From: Caballeronia sp. SEWSISQ10-4 2
GTDB taxonomy: Bacteria > Pseudomonadota > Gammaproteobacteria > Burkholderiales > Burkholderiaceae
Direction: 5' to 3'
NCBI RefSeq assembly: GCF_030464885.1
Contig: NZ_JALPRJ010000078.1
Location: forward strand, 1-36,289
Length of the DNA: 36,289 bases
The notes below the pieces were generated by a model. It saw nothing but the letters and a program-made list of their open reading frames with translations. It ran no database searches and was not told the origin of the DNA. A program made the translations under genes and the position numbers. Positions within the stretch are counted from its first letter, which is position 1; every line of letters begins with the position of its first letter. Shown here piece after piece: positions 1 through 8,649 of this stretch.

Positions 1-77
1 GGGAGGCGTTTTCTTTGCTTCTGTTTCTTTTTCGCCGTTGTGTTGGAAAAAGAAAGAGGGTGCCGCCACGCACAGTG
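1..77. repeat. Degenerate hairpin-type intergenic repeat
   Basis: A pyrimidine-rich stretch is followed by a perfect inverted repeat, TTTCTTTTTC at 24-33 and GAAAAAGAAA at 46-55 with a 12-nt spacer, and then by GGGTGCCGCC...GCACAGTGG. From memory, this layout resembles a hairpin repeat common between genes in Burkholderia sensu lato. The rest of 78-206 shows no convincing gene; an open frame at 40-225 has no ribosome binding site and unusual composition. Confidence 0.45.
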
Positions 78-206
78 GCTAATAGTGATAAAAAATACAG
101 CTAACTCACGCGGACCACTAACAACGAAAGCACCACCCCGGCATAAACCCCGCCCACCCGCGCCAGCAGACCAAACCCCAAACCCGTCCACCGGCGCGAG
201 CGAAAT

Positions 207-1163
207 TTACTGCGCTGCTACGTAAGCCTTAACCGCCGGCAGACCATCCTTCCCATCGAACGTCTTGACCCCGGCCAGCCACTTATCCAACACCGCAGGA
301 TTGGCCTTCAACCACTGACGCGCCGCCAGATTCGGGTCGGTCTTGTTCATGATCGGCGTCATCACGTGATTCTCGATGTCCGTGGAAAACCGCAAATTAT
401 CGACCAGCTTCGCCACGTTCGGACATCGCGCGGCATAATCCGGCGGCGTCACCGTCAAGACCTTCGCTTCACCATAGTTCGGGCCGAATACATCGTCGCC
501 GCCGCTCAGGTAATCAATCTTCATGGTCACGTTCATCGGATGCGGTTCCCAGCCAAGGAACACAATCCACTTCTTCTCGCGAATCGCGCGGCCCACTTCC
601 ACCAGCATGCCCGCCTCGCTCGACTCCACCATCTTGAACTTGCCAAGCCCGAACTGATTCGAATCGATCATCTTCTTGATCAACGCGTTACCGTCGTTAC
701 CCGGCTCGATGCCGTAGATCTTGCCGTCGAGCTTGTCGAAATTCTTGGCGATATCGGCGAATGACTTCAGGCCGCCGTTATACGCATAGTCGGGCACGGC
801 CAGCGTATATTTCGCGCCCGTCAGGTTAGGCGCAGTCAGTACCTTAACCTGGCCGGCTTTCTGGAACGGCTCGACAATCGGGTCCATCGTCGGCGACCAA
901 TAGCCAAGGAACACGTCAATCTGCTTGCTCTTGATACCGGCAAAAGTAATAGGCACGGACGCGATGGTCTTCGTCGGTTTATACCCCAAGCCCTGCAGCA
1001 CCGTGGTCGCAAGACCCGTGGTCGCGGCAATATCGGTCCAGCCTACATCGGCGAAACGGACGTTCTGGCACGTGGCCGGCTCGGCCGCAAACGCGCCGCC
1101 GGACATCGTGACATTCAGTAAGACAGCCAGCGCACACGACGACGCGATTCCGTGAATTTTCAT
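207..1163 (-). CDS. choX: Choline/quaternary-amine ABC transporter substrate-binding protein (ChoX-like)
   Basis: Periplasmic binding protein of 318 residues that captures choline or a related quaternary amine for the ChoWV membrane complex. Residues 1-26 form a signal peptide with an AFA-A cleavage site. The positions lining the choline-binding aromatic box of Sinorhizobium ChoX are present at nearly the same numbers: W42 and D44 in VGWTDI, W89 in GYWSP, Y119 in AKYTLAV and W205 in FLGWEPH. The start at 1163 is chosen because it follows a GGGAGA ribosome binding site and gives a clean signal peptide; the longer upstream frame runs into the regulator gene. It lies downstream of the regulator on the same strand, and its permease and ATPase are further upstream. 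Glycine betaine or carnitine remain possible ligands. Confidence 0.88.
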   Translation of the reverse strand: MKIHGIASSCALAVLLNVTMSGGAFAAEPATCQNVRFADVGWTDIAATTGLATTVLQGLGYKPTKTIASVPITFAGIKSKQIDVFLGYWSPTMDPIVEPFQKAGQVKVLTAPNLTGAKYTLAVPDYAYNGGLKSFADIAKNFDKLDGKIYGIEPGNDGNALIKKMIDSNQFGLGKFKMVESSEAGMLVEVGRAIREKKWIVFLGWEPHPMNVTMKIDYLSGGDDVFGPNYGEAKVLTVTPPDYAARCPNVAKLVDNLRFSTDIENHVMTPIMNKTDPNLAARQWLKANPAVLDKWLAGVKTFDGKDGLPAVKAYVAAQ

Positions 1164-1242
1164 GTTTTCTCCCTGTTTTTGAAACTGCCAGACACGACGA
1201 TGCCGCGCCTCAATCAGCGCAACCCGCCTAAAAAATGGATCA

Positions 1243-2244
1243 TCAAGCCGACTGCCTGCGCTCAATACTCGGCGCGTGGCCAAATTGCGCGCGGTACGCC
1301 TTGCTGAAATGACACGGTGAATGAAAGCCGCAAATTGCCGTCACGCGCGAGATCGATGCATCAGTATTACGCAGCAACTCACGCGCTCGCCGCAGCCGCA
1401 GCGTGAGGTAATAATGCGTCGGCGAAACACTCAGGAACATCTTGAACATGCGCTGCAAATGACGCTGCGAAAGCTTCACGAGCCGCGCAAGTTCTTCCAG
1501 CGACAACGGCTCTTCAATGTTCGCCTCCATCAGCCGCACCACCTCAATCAGCTCGGCCCGCGAGAACCCCACGCGGGCATCGACGGGAATGTGCTGGTAA
1601 TCGGTCGTGCCGCGAATCCGCTCCACGATGAACTGCTCGGACACCTGCGCCGCATGCGCCTGCCCAAGCCGCTGGCCGACCAGGTTCAGCATCAGGTCGA
1701 GCGGCGCGGTACCGCCCGTGCAAGTCACGCGATCACGGTCGATCACAAACAGTTCATCGGCAAATCGTACGTGCGGGAAGCGCTTGTGCAAGGGCGACAT
1801 GTCTTCCCAATGCACGGTGCAGCGATACCCATCGAGCAAGTTCGCCGCCAGCAACGCGTACGCACCGGTGCATATGCCGCCAAGCGGCACGCCTTGCTCC
1901 GCTACGTGATGCAACAGCGCAATCACGTTTTCATCGACGTAATCGCGTACATGCCAGCCCGCGCACACGATCAGCACGTCCGGCATGCCCGCTTCGGCGA
2001 GCGTCTTGGTCGGCTTCACGGTAATGCCGTTGCTCGCGCGCGCCGGTTCGCCGTCAGGCGTGATTACCGACCACGTGTAGTGCTCCGCGCGGCCGACGTA
2101 GTTCGCCATGCGCAGCACTTCGATCGCGCTGGTGAACGCGATCATCGAAAAATTCGGCAGCGTCAGGAACCCGAAGTGCGCCAGCTTCGATAACGGTGAA
2201 TTGTCAGGATGAATCCTGTCCGGCACCATCGCGTCGCGTTTCAT
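1243..2244 (-). CDS. GlxA-type AraC-family transcriptional regulator (GbdR-like)
   Basis: Regulator of 333 residues. The N-terminal two thirds is a DJ-1/PfpI (class I glutamine amidotransferase-like) domain, with the nucleophile-elbow-like segment GGICTGAYALLA; in this family it senses ligand and is not normally an enzyme. The C-terminal ~100 residues form an AraC double helix-turn-helix (SLEELARLVKLSQRHLQRMF, then CGFHSPCHFSKAYRAQFG). This architecture is that of GbdR and CdhR, which respond to glycine betaine and carnitine in Pseudomonas. The gene sits between choW and choX on the same strand, with about 60-80 nt gaps, so it is probably the local activator of quaternary-amine uptake and may be co-transcribed with the transporter. 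ATG start with AAGGA about 10 nt upstream. The exact ligand is inferred from context. Confidence 0.85.
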   Translation of the reverse strand: MKRDAMVPDRIHPDNSPLSKLAHFGFLTLPNFSMIAFTSAIEVLRMANYVGRAEHYTWSVITPDGEPARASNGITVKPTKTLAEAGMPDVLIVCAGWHVRDYVDENVIALLHHVAEQGVPLGGICTGAYALLAANLLDGYRCTVHWEDMSPLHKRFPHVRFADELFVIDRDRVTCTGGTAPLDLMLNLVGQRLGQAHAAQVSEQFIVERIRGTTDYQHIPVDARVGFSRAELIEVVRLMEANIEEPLSLEELARLVKLSQRHLQRMFKMFLSVSPTHYYLTLRLRRARELLRNTDASISRVTAICGFHSPCHFSKAYRAQFGHAPSIERRQSA

Positions 2245-2306
2245 CGGGTTTTTATCCTTGGGCTCAGCTTAGCTTCGCTGCCTGATTTAACCACTCACAC
2301 TGATGC

Positions 2307-3209
2307 TTAACCTTGCTGTGCTGCCGGTGTGCGGCGCACGCGCATTACGCTGCGAATCCCCGACAACAGCGGCGCCCGCGCCATGCCCGGCGAGCGGCCG
2401 AAGCTTTCCGTGATCCGGTCGAGAATGATCGCGAGCAGCACCACCGACAAGCCGCTTTCAAATCCCAGCCCGATATCCAGCCGCTGAATACTCGCCAGCA
2501 CGTCGTTGCCGAGGCCGCCCGCGCCGACCATCGAAGCGATGATCACCATGGACAGCGCCATCATGATGGTCTGGTTGACGCCGGTCATGATGGACGGCAA
2601 CGCGTTCGGAAACTGCACCTTGTAAAGCAGTTGCCACGGCGTGCAGCCGAATGCCTGACCCGCTTCCACGATCTCGCGATTCACATGCTTGATGCCCAGC
2701 GACGTGAGACGCACGGCGGGCGGCATCGCGAAAATAACCGTCGACAAGATGCCGGGAACGCGGCCGAGACCGAACAGCATGGCCGCCGGAATCAGGTACA
2801 CGAAGGCGGGCATGGTCTGCATCAGGTCGAGCACCGGACGCACGATCGTCTCAACGGTTTTGCTCTTGGCCGTCCAGATGCCGAGCGGAATACCGAGCAA
2901 CAAACTGATCAAGGTGGCAGACAGCGTCAGGCCGAGCGTGATCACCATCTCGTCCCAGAAGCCGGTCGCGTAGATCAGCAACAACGACAGCAGCGTGAAT
3001 AGCGCGAACCGCCAGCCGACACGCCACAAGCCGATGCCGACGAAGATCGCCATCATCAGCCACATCGGAATGGATTGCAGGCCGTGTTCAATCAGCGCCG
3101 CGAAACTTTCGATAACCCTGCCGATCGCGTCGAAGGTGCTTGCGTCGTGGTCGAGCAGGTATTTGACGCCGTGATCGACCCAACTGCCGAGCGGGATAAT
3201 TTCAGACAT
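2307..3209 (-). CDS. choW: Choline/glycine betaine ABC transporter permease
   Basis: Inner-membrane permease of 300 residues of the ProW/ChoW family. After an N-terminal segment (about 45 residues) come several hydrophobic helices, from about IPMWLMMAIFVGIGLWRVGW onward. The binding-protein-dependent permease motif that docks on the ATPase is visible as EAGQAFGCTPWQLLYKVQFP. Its start codon overlaps the end of choV by 8 nt (ATGTCTGA), indicating translational coupling with the ATPase. It forms the membrane channel fed by ChoX and energised by ChoV. Proline betaine or glycine betaine specificity cannot be excluded from sequence alone. Confidence 0.88.
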   Translation of the reverse strand: MSEIIPLGSWVDHGVKYLLDHDASTFDAIGRVIESFAALIEHGLQSIPMWLMMAIFVGIGLWRVGWRFALFTLLSLLLIYATGFWDEMVITLGLTLSATLISLLLGIPLGIWTAKSKTVETIVRPVLDLMQTMPAFVYLIPAAMLFGLGRVPGILSTVIFAMPPAVRLTSLGIKHVNREIVEAGQAFGCTPWQLLYKVQFPNALPSIMTGVNQTIMMALSMVIIASMVGAGGLGNDVLASIQRLDIGLGFESGLSVVLLAIILDRITESFGRSPGMARAPLLSGIRSVMRVRRTPAAQQG

Positions 3210-4380
3210 GGGAACCTCGATGTCGAGTCAGAGCCTTGAGAACATTCGCCTTGTTGACCGAACCGCAATACGAGCCGTCCGCCTCGACCACCGGCAGCGG
3301 CGCACGGCTGGCCACCACCCGGCTGACGACAACGTCGAGCGGCGTGGTGCGTTGAATGCATTCGATAAGATTGATTTCCGGCGATGCCTGGCCGATTGCA
3401 TCGCGGCACACAAAACCGCGAATCTTGCGCTCGTGGTCCATTACGAACGCATAGTCGGCGCTGCCGTTGAGCGCCTGCGAGACGCTCGATGCATCGATCT
3501 GCGAACCGTGTTTCATCAGCGGCACGACGTCGGTCTGCATCAGGTCGCCGGCAGTCAGGTAACGGCTTGTGTCGATACCTTCGAAGAACGCGCGCACGTA
3601 GTCGTCAGCGGGGTTCGAGATGATTTCCTGCGGCGTGCCGATCTGCACCACCTTGCCGCCTTCCATGATCGCGATGCGCGTACCAATGCGCAGCGCCTCC
3701 TCCAGATCGTGCGACACGAACATGATCGTGCGCTGCTGTTCGCGCTGCAGATCGAGCAGCACGTTCTGCATTTCCTTGCGTTTGAGCGGATCGAGTGCGG
3801 AGAACGCCTCGTCCATGATCATCAGCGACGGGTTCACGGCCAGCGCTCGCGCCAAGCCCACGCGCTGCTGCATCCCGCCCGACAGCTGCGCCGGCAGCTT
3901 CTGCGCAAACGGCGCAAGACCCACTTGTTCGAGCACGGCCATCGCGCGTTTCTCGCGTTCCTTGCGCCCGATGCCCGCCACTTCCAGCCCGAACGCCGCA
4001 TTCGACAGCACCGTGCGCTGCGGCATCAGTGCGAACGACTGGAACACCATGCTCATGTCTTTGCGACGCAGCGCCGTAAGTTCGGAGCGCGGCACGGAAG
4101 CCACATCGCGGCCATCGATCAGGACCTTGCCGGCCGTCGGTTCGACCAGCCGGTTGATGAGGCGGATCAGTGTCGATTTGCCCGAACCCGACAGGCCCAT
4201 CAGCACGAAAATCTCGCCTTCCTTCACCTCGAAGGACACGTTATGGACGCCGACAATCTGTCCGGTGCGGGAGAAAACTTCTTCCTTCGTTGCGCCGCCG
4301 GCAAGCATGTCGATCGCCTGCTTCGGGCTCGTGCCGAATACCTTACACAGGTTTTCGACCACGACCTTGTGGGAATTCAT
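3202..4380 (-). CDS. choV: Choline/glycine betaine ABC transporter ATP-binding protein with CBS domains
   Basis: ATPase of 392 residues of the quaternary-amine uptake (ProV/ChoV) family. Visible motifs: Walker A GLSGSGKST at about 62-70, Q-loop MVFQSF, signature LSGGMQQR at about 166-173, Walker B LMIMDEAFSALD around D190-E191, and switch H224 in FVSHDLEEAL. A C-terminal extension after about residue 270 is a CBS pair, which in relatives senses ionic strength. The start at 4380 (MNSHKVVVEN) is preferred because AGGAG lies 8 nt upstream and because family members begin here; the longer open frame to 4710 is upstream leader. It is the first gene of the choV-choW-regulator-choX cluster. Whether it should be called proV, cbcV or choV depends on the substrate; choV is used because the binding protein looks like ChoX. 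Confidence 0.85.
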   Translation of the reverse strand: MNSHKVVVENLCKVFGTSPKQAIDMLAGGATKEEVFSRTGQIVGVHNVSFEVKEGEIFVLMGLSGSGKSTLIRLINRLVEPTAGKVLIDGRDVASVPRSELTALRRKDMSMVFQSFALMPQRTVLSNAAFGLEVAGIGRKEREKRAMAVLEQVGLAPFAQKLPAQLSGGMQQRVGLARALAVNPSLMIMDEAFSALDPLKRKEMQNVLLDLQREQQRTIMFVSHDLEEALRIGTRIAIMEGGKVVQIGTPQEIISNPADDYVRAFFEGIDTSRYLTAGDLMQTDVVPLMKHGSQIDASSVSQALNGSADYAFVMDHERKIRGFVCRDAIGQASPEINLIECIQRTTPLDVVVSRVVASRAPLPVVEADGSYCGSVNKANVLKALTRHRGSHV

Positions 4381-4830
4381 CGAACGCTCTCCTGGTTGGC
4401 GGACGTGCGTCCGCGCTATGCATACATAGTTGCCAGAAAAAAGTGCGGGTTGCCGACTATTTCCGACAGGCACATGTGGAAATACGACACCTCGATTTTC
4501 TTTTTTTAACGAGTGAAAAGCCGGAGCCTTATGGGGAAAGGGTTTGCGAGCAGTACGGGCCCGCTTTTGGCGTTTTTTCCCGTGTCGCGCCAGTGCAAGT
4601 GGACGGCCGTTTCTTTGCGTTTTTCCGGTTTTCACCGGCGATTCGCCCGGTTGCTCGGCGCTTTTACCGTCCGACCAATCATATTCCAGGAATGCGGCTC
4701 GCCGAACCATGTCGTGTTTTGACTGTTTTTCAGCGCTTGGCCGACGGCTAACGGGCGCGGGCGATCAAGAACGGCGGGGCGCAGCCGTTAACCCTTCATA
4801 TTCCCTTCATCTAGCCTATCCAGTTCATTT
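4381..4830. promoter_or_regulatory. Intergenic leader between choV and the chemoreceptor, with palindromes
   Basis: This 450-nt divergent gap has no supportable gene. Next to the choV ribosome binding site are two adjacent inverted repeats: GCGGACG-TG-CGTCCGC at 4399-4414 and CTATG-CATA-CATAG at 4416-4429. Further up are ATTTCC/GGAAAT arms at 4459-4464 and 4478-4483, and a CCGAC direct repeat at 4453-4457 and 4463-4467 with a 10-nt period, compatible with an AraC-family activator contacting successive helical turns. No good sigma-70 promoter was found for choV, which would fit activator dependence. The chemoreceptor start at 4831 has no evident Shine-Dalgarno sequence. Confidence 0.4.
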
Positions 4831-6807
4831 ATGCCGCTATTCAATATCCGCCGGGCAAGTGTCGGCGCGAAATTCGCCATCCTCGCGTGTGTGCTCGCGG
4901 CCACGGTCGTCGCCGGTTTTACCATCGCGGTCACCCATCTGGCAGGCCAGCAAATTGATGCCCAGGCGCTCGAACGCATGGACGACGACGGCCGCGCGAT
5001 CGGCACGATGATCCGTCTCTACGACAAAGCCGTCAGCGCCGAAGTCGAGCGCTACATGACGCTGTTCTCGAGCTTCCTGCCCACCGATTTCACGCTCGAT
5101 GAAGCGCAAAAAGTCGATATTGGCGGTTTGGCGACGCCAACGTTCAAAGCGGGCGACAAGCCGATCAACCTCGATTTCTCGATTCCCGACCAGTTCCTCG
5201 AACGTAGTGGCGCGATCGCGACAGTGTTTGCGCGCACCGGTGATGACTTCGTGCGCGTGACGACATCGTTGAAAAAACAGAATGGCGAACGCGCAATCGG
5301 CACGCTGCTTGACCGGAAAGGCCCGGCTTACGCGCCGATGCTCGCCGGGAAGCGCTTTATCGGCATGGCGTCGCTGTTCGGCAAGCAGTACATCACCGAA
5401 TACAAACCCGTTACCGATCCGTCGGGACGCGTGATCGGCGCGTTGTTTGTGGGTGTGGATGTCACGCCGGAGATAGCAGCGCTGCAGCAGAACATTCGCG
5501 ACCTGACAGTCGGCCAGAACGGCTATTTCTTCGTCGTCGATGCATCGAACGGACCGAATCGCGGCAAGCTGTTCGTGCATCCGGGCGTGGGTGGGGCGGG
5601 TGGCGCAGCGACTCAAGCCGCCGATGAACGCATCGCGCCGTTCAAGCAGATGCTGGACGCGAAGGAAGGCCGTCTTTCCTTCGATGCCCCTGACATCGCG
5701 GATGCAACCGATCCCAAGGTTCACGGCGGGACGAAGGAAATCGTGTTTCGTACGGTGCCGGAATGGCAATGGCTGATTGGCGGAATCGCGTATCGCGATG
5801 AGTTGCTCGCAGACGTGCGGACCACGCGCAATCACTTCCTGCTGATCGGGCTATTCGTGATCGCCGCGTTCGTAGCCGTGCTGCTCTTCGCTGTCGCCAA
5901 GCTGGTGAGCCGGCCGCTCGCGGAACTCACGCATGCGTCCGAACGGATAGCGGCAGGCGATTTGAGCGTGCGGCTCGCGACCACGCGTGAGGACGATGTC
6001 GGCCGGTTGATGATCGCCATCGATAGTATCGCGACCGGTCTTGCGCGCATTGTTACGCAAGTGCGCAGCGCGTCGGCGGATATGTCGGACGGCACGGGGC
6101 GGATCGCGGCGGGCAGCAGCGACATCTCGCTACGGATTGCGACGCAGGCCAGCAGCCTTGAAGAAACCGCGGCGAGCATGGAACAGATTACGTCGACCGT
6201 GCAACAAAACGCGGCCAACACGGCGCAGGCGGATCAGCTTGTGGCGTCAGCATCCGACGCAGCGCGCGCCGGCGGCGAAGCTGTGAGCCGGGTGGTCGCG
6301 ACGATGGGTGAAATCGATGCCTCCGCGCGCAAGATCTCGGACATCACGTCGGTGATCGAAGGCATCGCGTTCCAGACCAACATCCTGGCGTTGAACGCGG
6401 CCGTGGAAGCCGCGCGGGCTGGCGAACATGGAAGAGGATTTGCCGTGGTGGCGTCGGAGGTGCGCGGACTGGCTCAGCGCAGCGCGGCGGCGGTCAAGGA
6501 AATTGAAGCGCTGGTTGCGGAATCGGTGGGCCGGGTCGCCGATGGTTACCGGATCGCCGAAGAAGCCCGCGGCACGATGGCTGGAATCGTGGAACGTGTC
6601 GCGCGGGTGAACGCGATCATCGGCGAGATCAGCGTGGCGTCGCGCGAACAATCGAGCGGCATCGAGCAGGTGAATCTTGCCGTGGCGCAGATTGGCGAAG
6701 CGACCCAGCAGAACGCGGCGCTGGTCGGTGAAGCGGAACAATCGACGGCCGGGTTGCATGAGCAAGCGGAACAGCTGAGCCGCGCGGTGAGCGTGTTTCG
6801 ACTTTAG
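4831..6807 (+). CDS. Methyl-accepting chemotaxis protein with Cache sensor domain
   Basis: Transmembrane chemoreceptor of 658 residues. TM1 is at about 12-34 and TM2 at about 335-357 (HFLLIGLFVIAAFVAVLLFA). Between them is a periplasmic region of about 300 residues with Cache character (conserved YFFVVD and WQWLIGGIAYRDE strands), resembling the Cache_3-Cache_2 fusion. A HAMP domain follows (about 358-410), then a cytoplasmic signalling helix bundle whose hairpin tip is at about 510-552 (EGIAFQTNILALNAAVEAAR and onward). The protein ends in SRAVSVFRL and lacks the C-terminal NWETF-type pentapeptide that tethers CheR/CheB in some receptors. No che genes are nearby. It is divergent from the choline transporter, so a quaternary-amine ligand is a possible but untested guess. 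Confidence 0.93.
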   Translation: MPLFNIRRASVGAKFAILACVLAATVVAGFTIAVTHLAGQQIDAQALERMDDDGRAIGTMIRLYDKAVSAEVERYMTLFSSFLPTDFTLDEAQKVDIGGLATPTFKAGDKPINLDFSIPDQFLERSGAIATVFARTGDDFVRVTTSLKKQNGERAIGTLLDRKGPAYAPMLAGKRFIGMASLFGKQYITEYKPVTDPSGRVIGALFVGVDVTPEIAALQQNIRDLTVGQNGYFFVVDASNGPNRGKLFVHPGVGGAGGAATQAADERIAPFKQMLDAKEGRLSFDAPDIADATDPKVHGGTKEIVFRTVPEWQWLIGGIAYRDELLADVRTTRNHFLLIGLFVIAAFVAVLLFAVAKLVSRPLAELTHASERIAAGDLSVRLATTREDDVGRLMIAIDSIATGLARIVTQVRSASADMSDGTGRIAAGSSDISLRIATQASSLEETAASMEQITSTVQQNAANTAQADQLVASASDAARAGGEAVSRVVATMGEIDASARKISDITSVIEGIAFQTNILALNAAVEAARAGEHGRGFAVVASEVRGLAQRSAAAVKEIEALVAESVGRVADGYRIAEEARGTMAGIVERVARVNAIIGEISVASREQSSGIEQVNLAVAQIGEATQQNAALVGEAEQSTAGLHEQAEQLSRAVSVFRL

Positions 6808-6879
6808 GAGCGGGAGGCAACGGTGCTTAGTTGTATTCCAGCGCGCGTCTGGAACGCGCCCACCATCCCTCTCACGCCC

Positions 6880-7503
6880 TCAAGACGTCGGCCGGATCAT
6901 CTCGAACATTTCGCCGATACCCGCATAATCCCCGCGATAACCCGCACGCATGATCGGCTGCGCGGCGGCCGTATCGAACATACCGTCCTTCAAGAATTCA
7001 CGCCGGATATGCACGCCGACAACTTGCCCGAGCGCGAGCCAGTTGTTCATCGGCGTGCCGTCCAAAGACTTCAGCCTGATGATCTGCAGCAACTTGCATT
7101 CGAGCGCAGCCGGCGACTCCGCCACGTGCGGCACGGCCACGTTCACGCCCGGCGCTTTGGTGAGCCCGGCCAGCTCGAATTCATCGACTTCGTGAGGCAC
7201 CGTCGCCGACGTCTGGTTCATCTTCCCGGCAAGCGGCTTGCTCGCCAGATTCCACACGAATTCGCCCGTCGCCTCGATGTTCGCGATGCTGTCCTTGAAA
7301 CCCTCGCTCGAGAATCCAATGACGTATGGGAACGTCGCAAACGCGCCGAAAAAGCTGTACGGCGCGAGGTTCACGCGGCCATCCGGATCGCGGCTCGAAA
7401 TCCAGCCGATCACTCGCGGCGCGACGATCGCCTTGAACGGATCGTGGCGAAGCCCGTGACCCTCGTCGGGGTTGTAGAAATGCTCGGCGTTGCTGTCGCT
7501 CAT
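6880..7503 (-). CDS. Flavin reductase-family FMN-binding protein
   Basis: Protein of 207 residues of the flavin reductase-like/flavoredoxin family, which bind FMN and either reduce it with NAD(P)H or use it in redox reactions. Family features visible are the early VAPRVIGWISSRDPDGRVNLAPYSFFGAF region (positions about 26-54) and KDSIANIEATGEFVWNL, typical of the split-barrel FMN fold. The start at 7503 overlaps the stop of the upstream dehydrogenase as ATGA, so the two are translated together. The stop is 72 nt from the convergent chemoreceptor stop. The substrate is unknown; pairing with a 3-hydroxyacyl-CoA dehydrogenase-type enzyme suggests a catabolic role. Confidence 0.82.
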   Translation of the reverse strand: MSDSNAEHFYNPDEGHGLRHDPFKAIVAPRVIGWISSRDPDGRVNLAPYSFFGAFATFPYVIGFSSEGFKDSIANIEATGEFVWNLASKPLAGKMNQTSATVPHEVDEFELAGLTKAPGVNVAVPHVAESPAALECKLLQIIRLKSLDGTPMNNWLALGQVVGVHIRREFLKDGMFDTAAAQPIMRAGYRGDYAGIGEMFEMIRPTS

Positions 7504-8438
7504 GAGTGCTTCCCGGTCTTCTTTGCAGTGTGGTGGATCAGGCGCTTGCGCCCTGCTTTCACGCGCGCGTGCTGCGCGTCGTCCCATTCATAAAACCCTT
7601 GCCCGCTGCGCACGCCCACGCGCCCGTTCTGCACGTGTTCACGCATCAGTTGCAATACGTCTTCGTCCTTTGCCAGCTCCGGCATCAGGTGCGAGCCGAT
7701 ATCCAGCAACGTATCGAGTCCGCCGAGATCCGCGCTCTCCAGCGGTCCGACCATGCCGTAGCGCCGTCCGAGCGACGCTTTCATCACAGCGTCGACCACT
7801 TGCGGTGTCGCTGCGCCCGAACGCACGATAGCAAGGGCCTCGCGCAACACCGCGAACTGCAACCGGTTACCGACAAAACCTGGGATCGCCTTCGTCAGCA
7901 CGACCGGCTCCATGCCAATAGCCGTCATCAGTTCAGCCGTGCGGCGCGTGACGTCCGGATCGGTCTCGGTTCCAGGCACGACTTCCACGAGCGGAATGGT
8001 GTGCGGCGGATTCCAGAAATGCGCGATCACAAAACGCGCCTTGTTTTGCAGCACTTGCGCGAGCAGATCTGGCGGAAAGCCGCTCGTATTGCTGGCGAAA
8101 ATGGCGTCGTCGCGCAGCAGCGGTTCGAGCGCCTTATACGTGCGATTCTTCAGTTCGAGCACCTCGGGAATGGCTTCCACGATAAAACCCGCCGTTGCCA
8201 CCCGCTCCAGCCGGTCTGTAGTTTCAATACGCGCGAGTACGTCCCGTTTCCCGTCCGCATTGAATACACCGGCGTCGATCAATTCGTCGAGGATCGCTTC
8301 TGCTTTTGCGCCCACCGACGCAAGCCGCGTGGCGTCGATGTCATGAATGATGGTCGGATAGCCGTGCAGCGCCGCCTGCGTCGCTATGCCGACGCCCATC
8401 AAGCCGCTGCCCACCACGCCAATAGTGATTTGATTCAA
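7500..8438 (-). CDS. 3-hydroxyacyl-CoA dehydrogenase-family NAD-binding oxidoreductase
   Basis: Oxidoreductase of 312 residues. An N-terminal Rossmann fold begins at once (VVGSGLMGVGIA, GxGxxG at about 10-15), followed by the family signature AHFWNPPHTIPLVEVVPG, whose histidine corresponds to the catalytic His of 3HCDH enzymes, and a C-terminal helical domain (IPGFVGNRLQFAVLREAL; ending in SGQGFYEWD). The start codon is TTG (8436-8438), chosen because the Rossmann motif begins seven residues later and a GCGGGGA ribosome binding site lies a few nt upstream; no ATG fits. It is the first gene of a two-gene operon with the flavin reductase. It acts on a 3-hydroxyacyl-CoA or a 3-hydroxy acid; the latter is plausible for single-gene members of this length. 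Confidence 0.85.
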   Translation of the reverse strand: MNQITIGVVGSGLMGVGIATQAALHGYPTIIHDIDATRLASVGAKAEAILDELIDAGVFNADGKRDVLARIETTDRLERVATAGFIVEAIPEVLELKNRTYKALEPLLRDDAIFASNTSGFPPDLLAQVLQNKARFVIAHFWNPPHTIPLVEVVPGTETDPDVTRRTAELMTAIGMEPVVLTKAIPGFVGNRLQFAVLREALAIVRSGAATPQVVDAVMKASLGRRYGMVGPLESADLGGLDTLLDIGSHLMPELAKDEDVLQLMREHVQNGRVGVRSGQGFYEWDDAQHARVKAGRKRLIHHTAKKTGKHS

Positions 8439-8584
8439 GTTTTCCCCGCAATTGCAGTTGGTTCTTAGCTTTCAAGTCCGAGCCAACTAGGATAGCGCAG
8501 CGCCTCCCATCGCGCGGGGCAGCAAATGGCCTATGACTTGAAGGTTACTGCCAGGTGAAGGCTCGCAGCCCCGTGGCCATGCAT

Positions 8585-8615
8585 AAAAAAACCGGCTCCC
8601 CTTGCGGGAAACCGG
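8585..8615 (-). terminator. Intrinsic terminator of the small exported-protein gene
   Basis: On the minus strand, a hairpin built from CCGG/CCGG and TCCC/GGGA arms around a short GCAA loop is followed directly by seven T residues. It lies 35 nt past the stop of the 102-residue exported protein. Confidence 0.75.
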
Positions 8616-8649
8616 CATTCGCAGCGAAGTCTTTTTAAGACTGACGCGA

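Noticed and set aside
40..225. Plus-strand frame of 61 codons at the window start
   Set aside because: No ribosome binding site, starts within a degenerate repeat, odd composition, and overlaps the end of choX.
3208..4509. Long plus-strand frame (433 codons) opposite choV
   Set aside because: Antisense shadow of a clear ATPase gene; rich in His and Arg as expected for GC-rich reverse frames.
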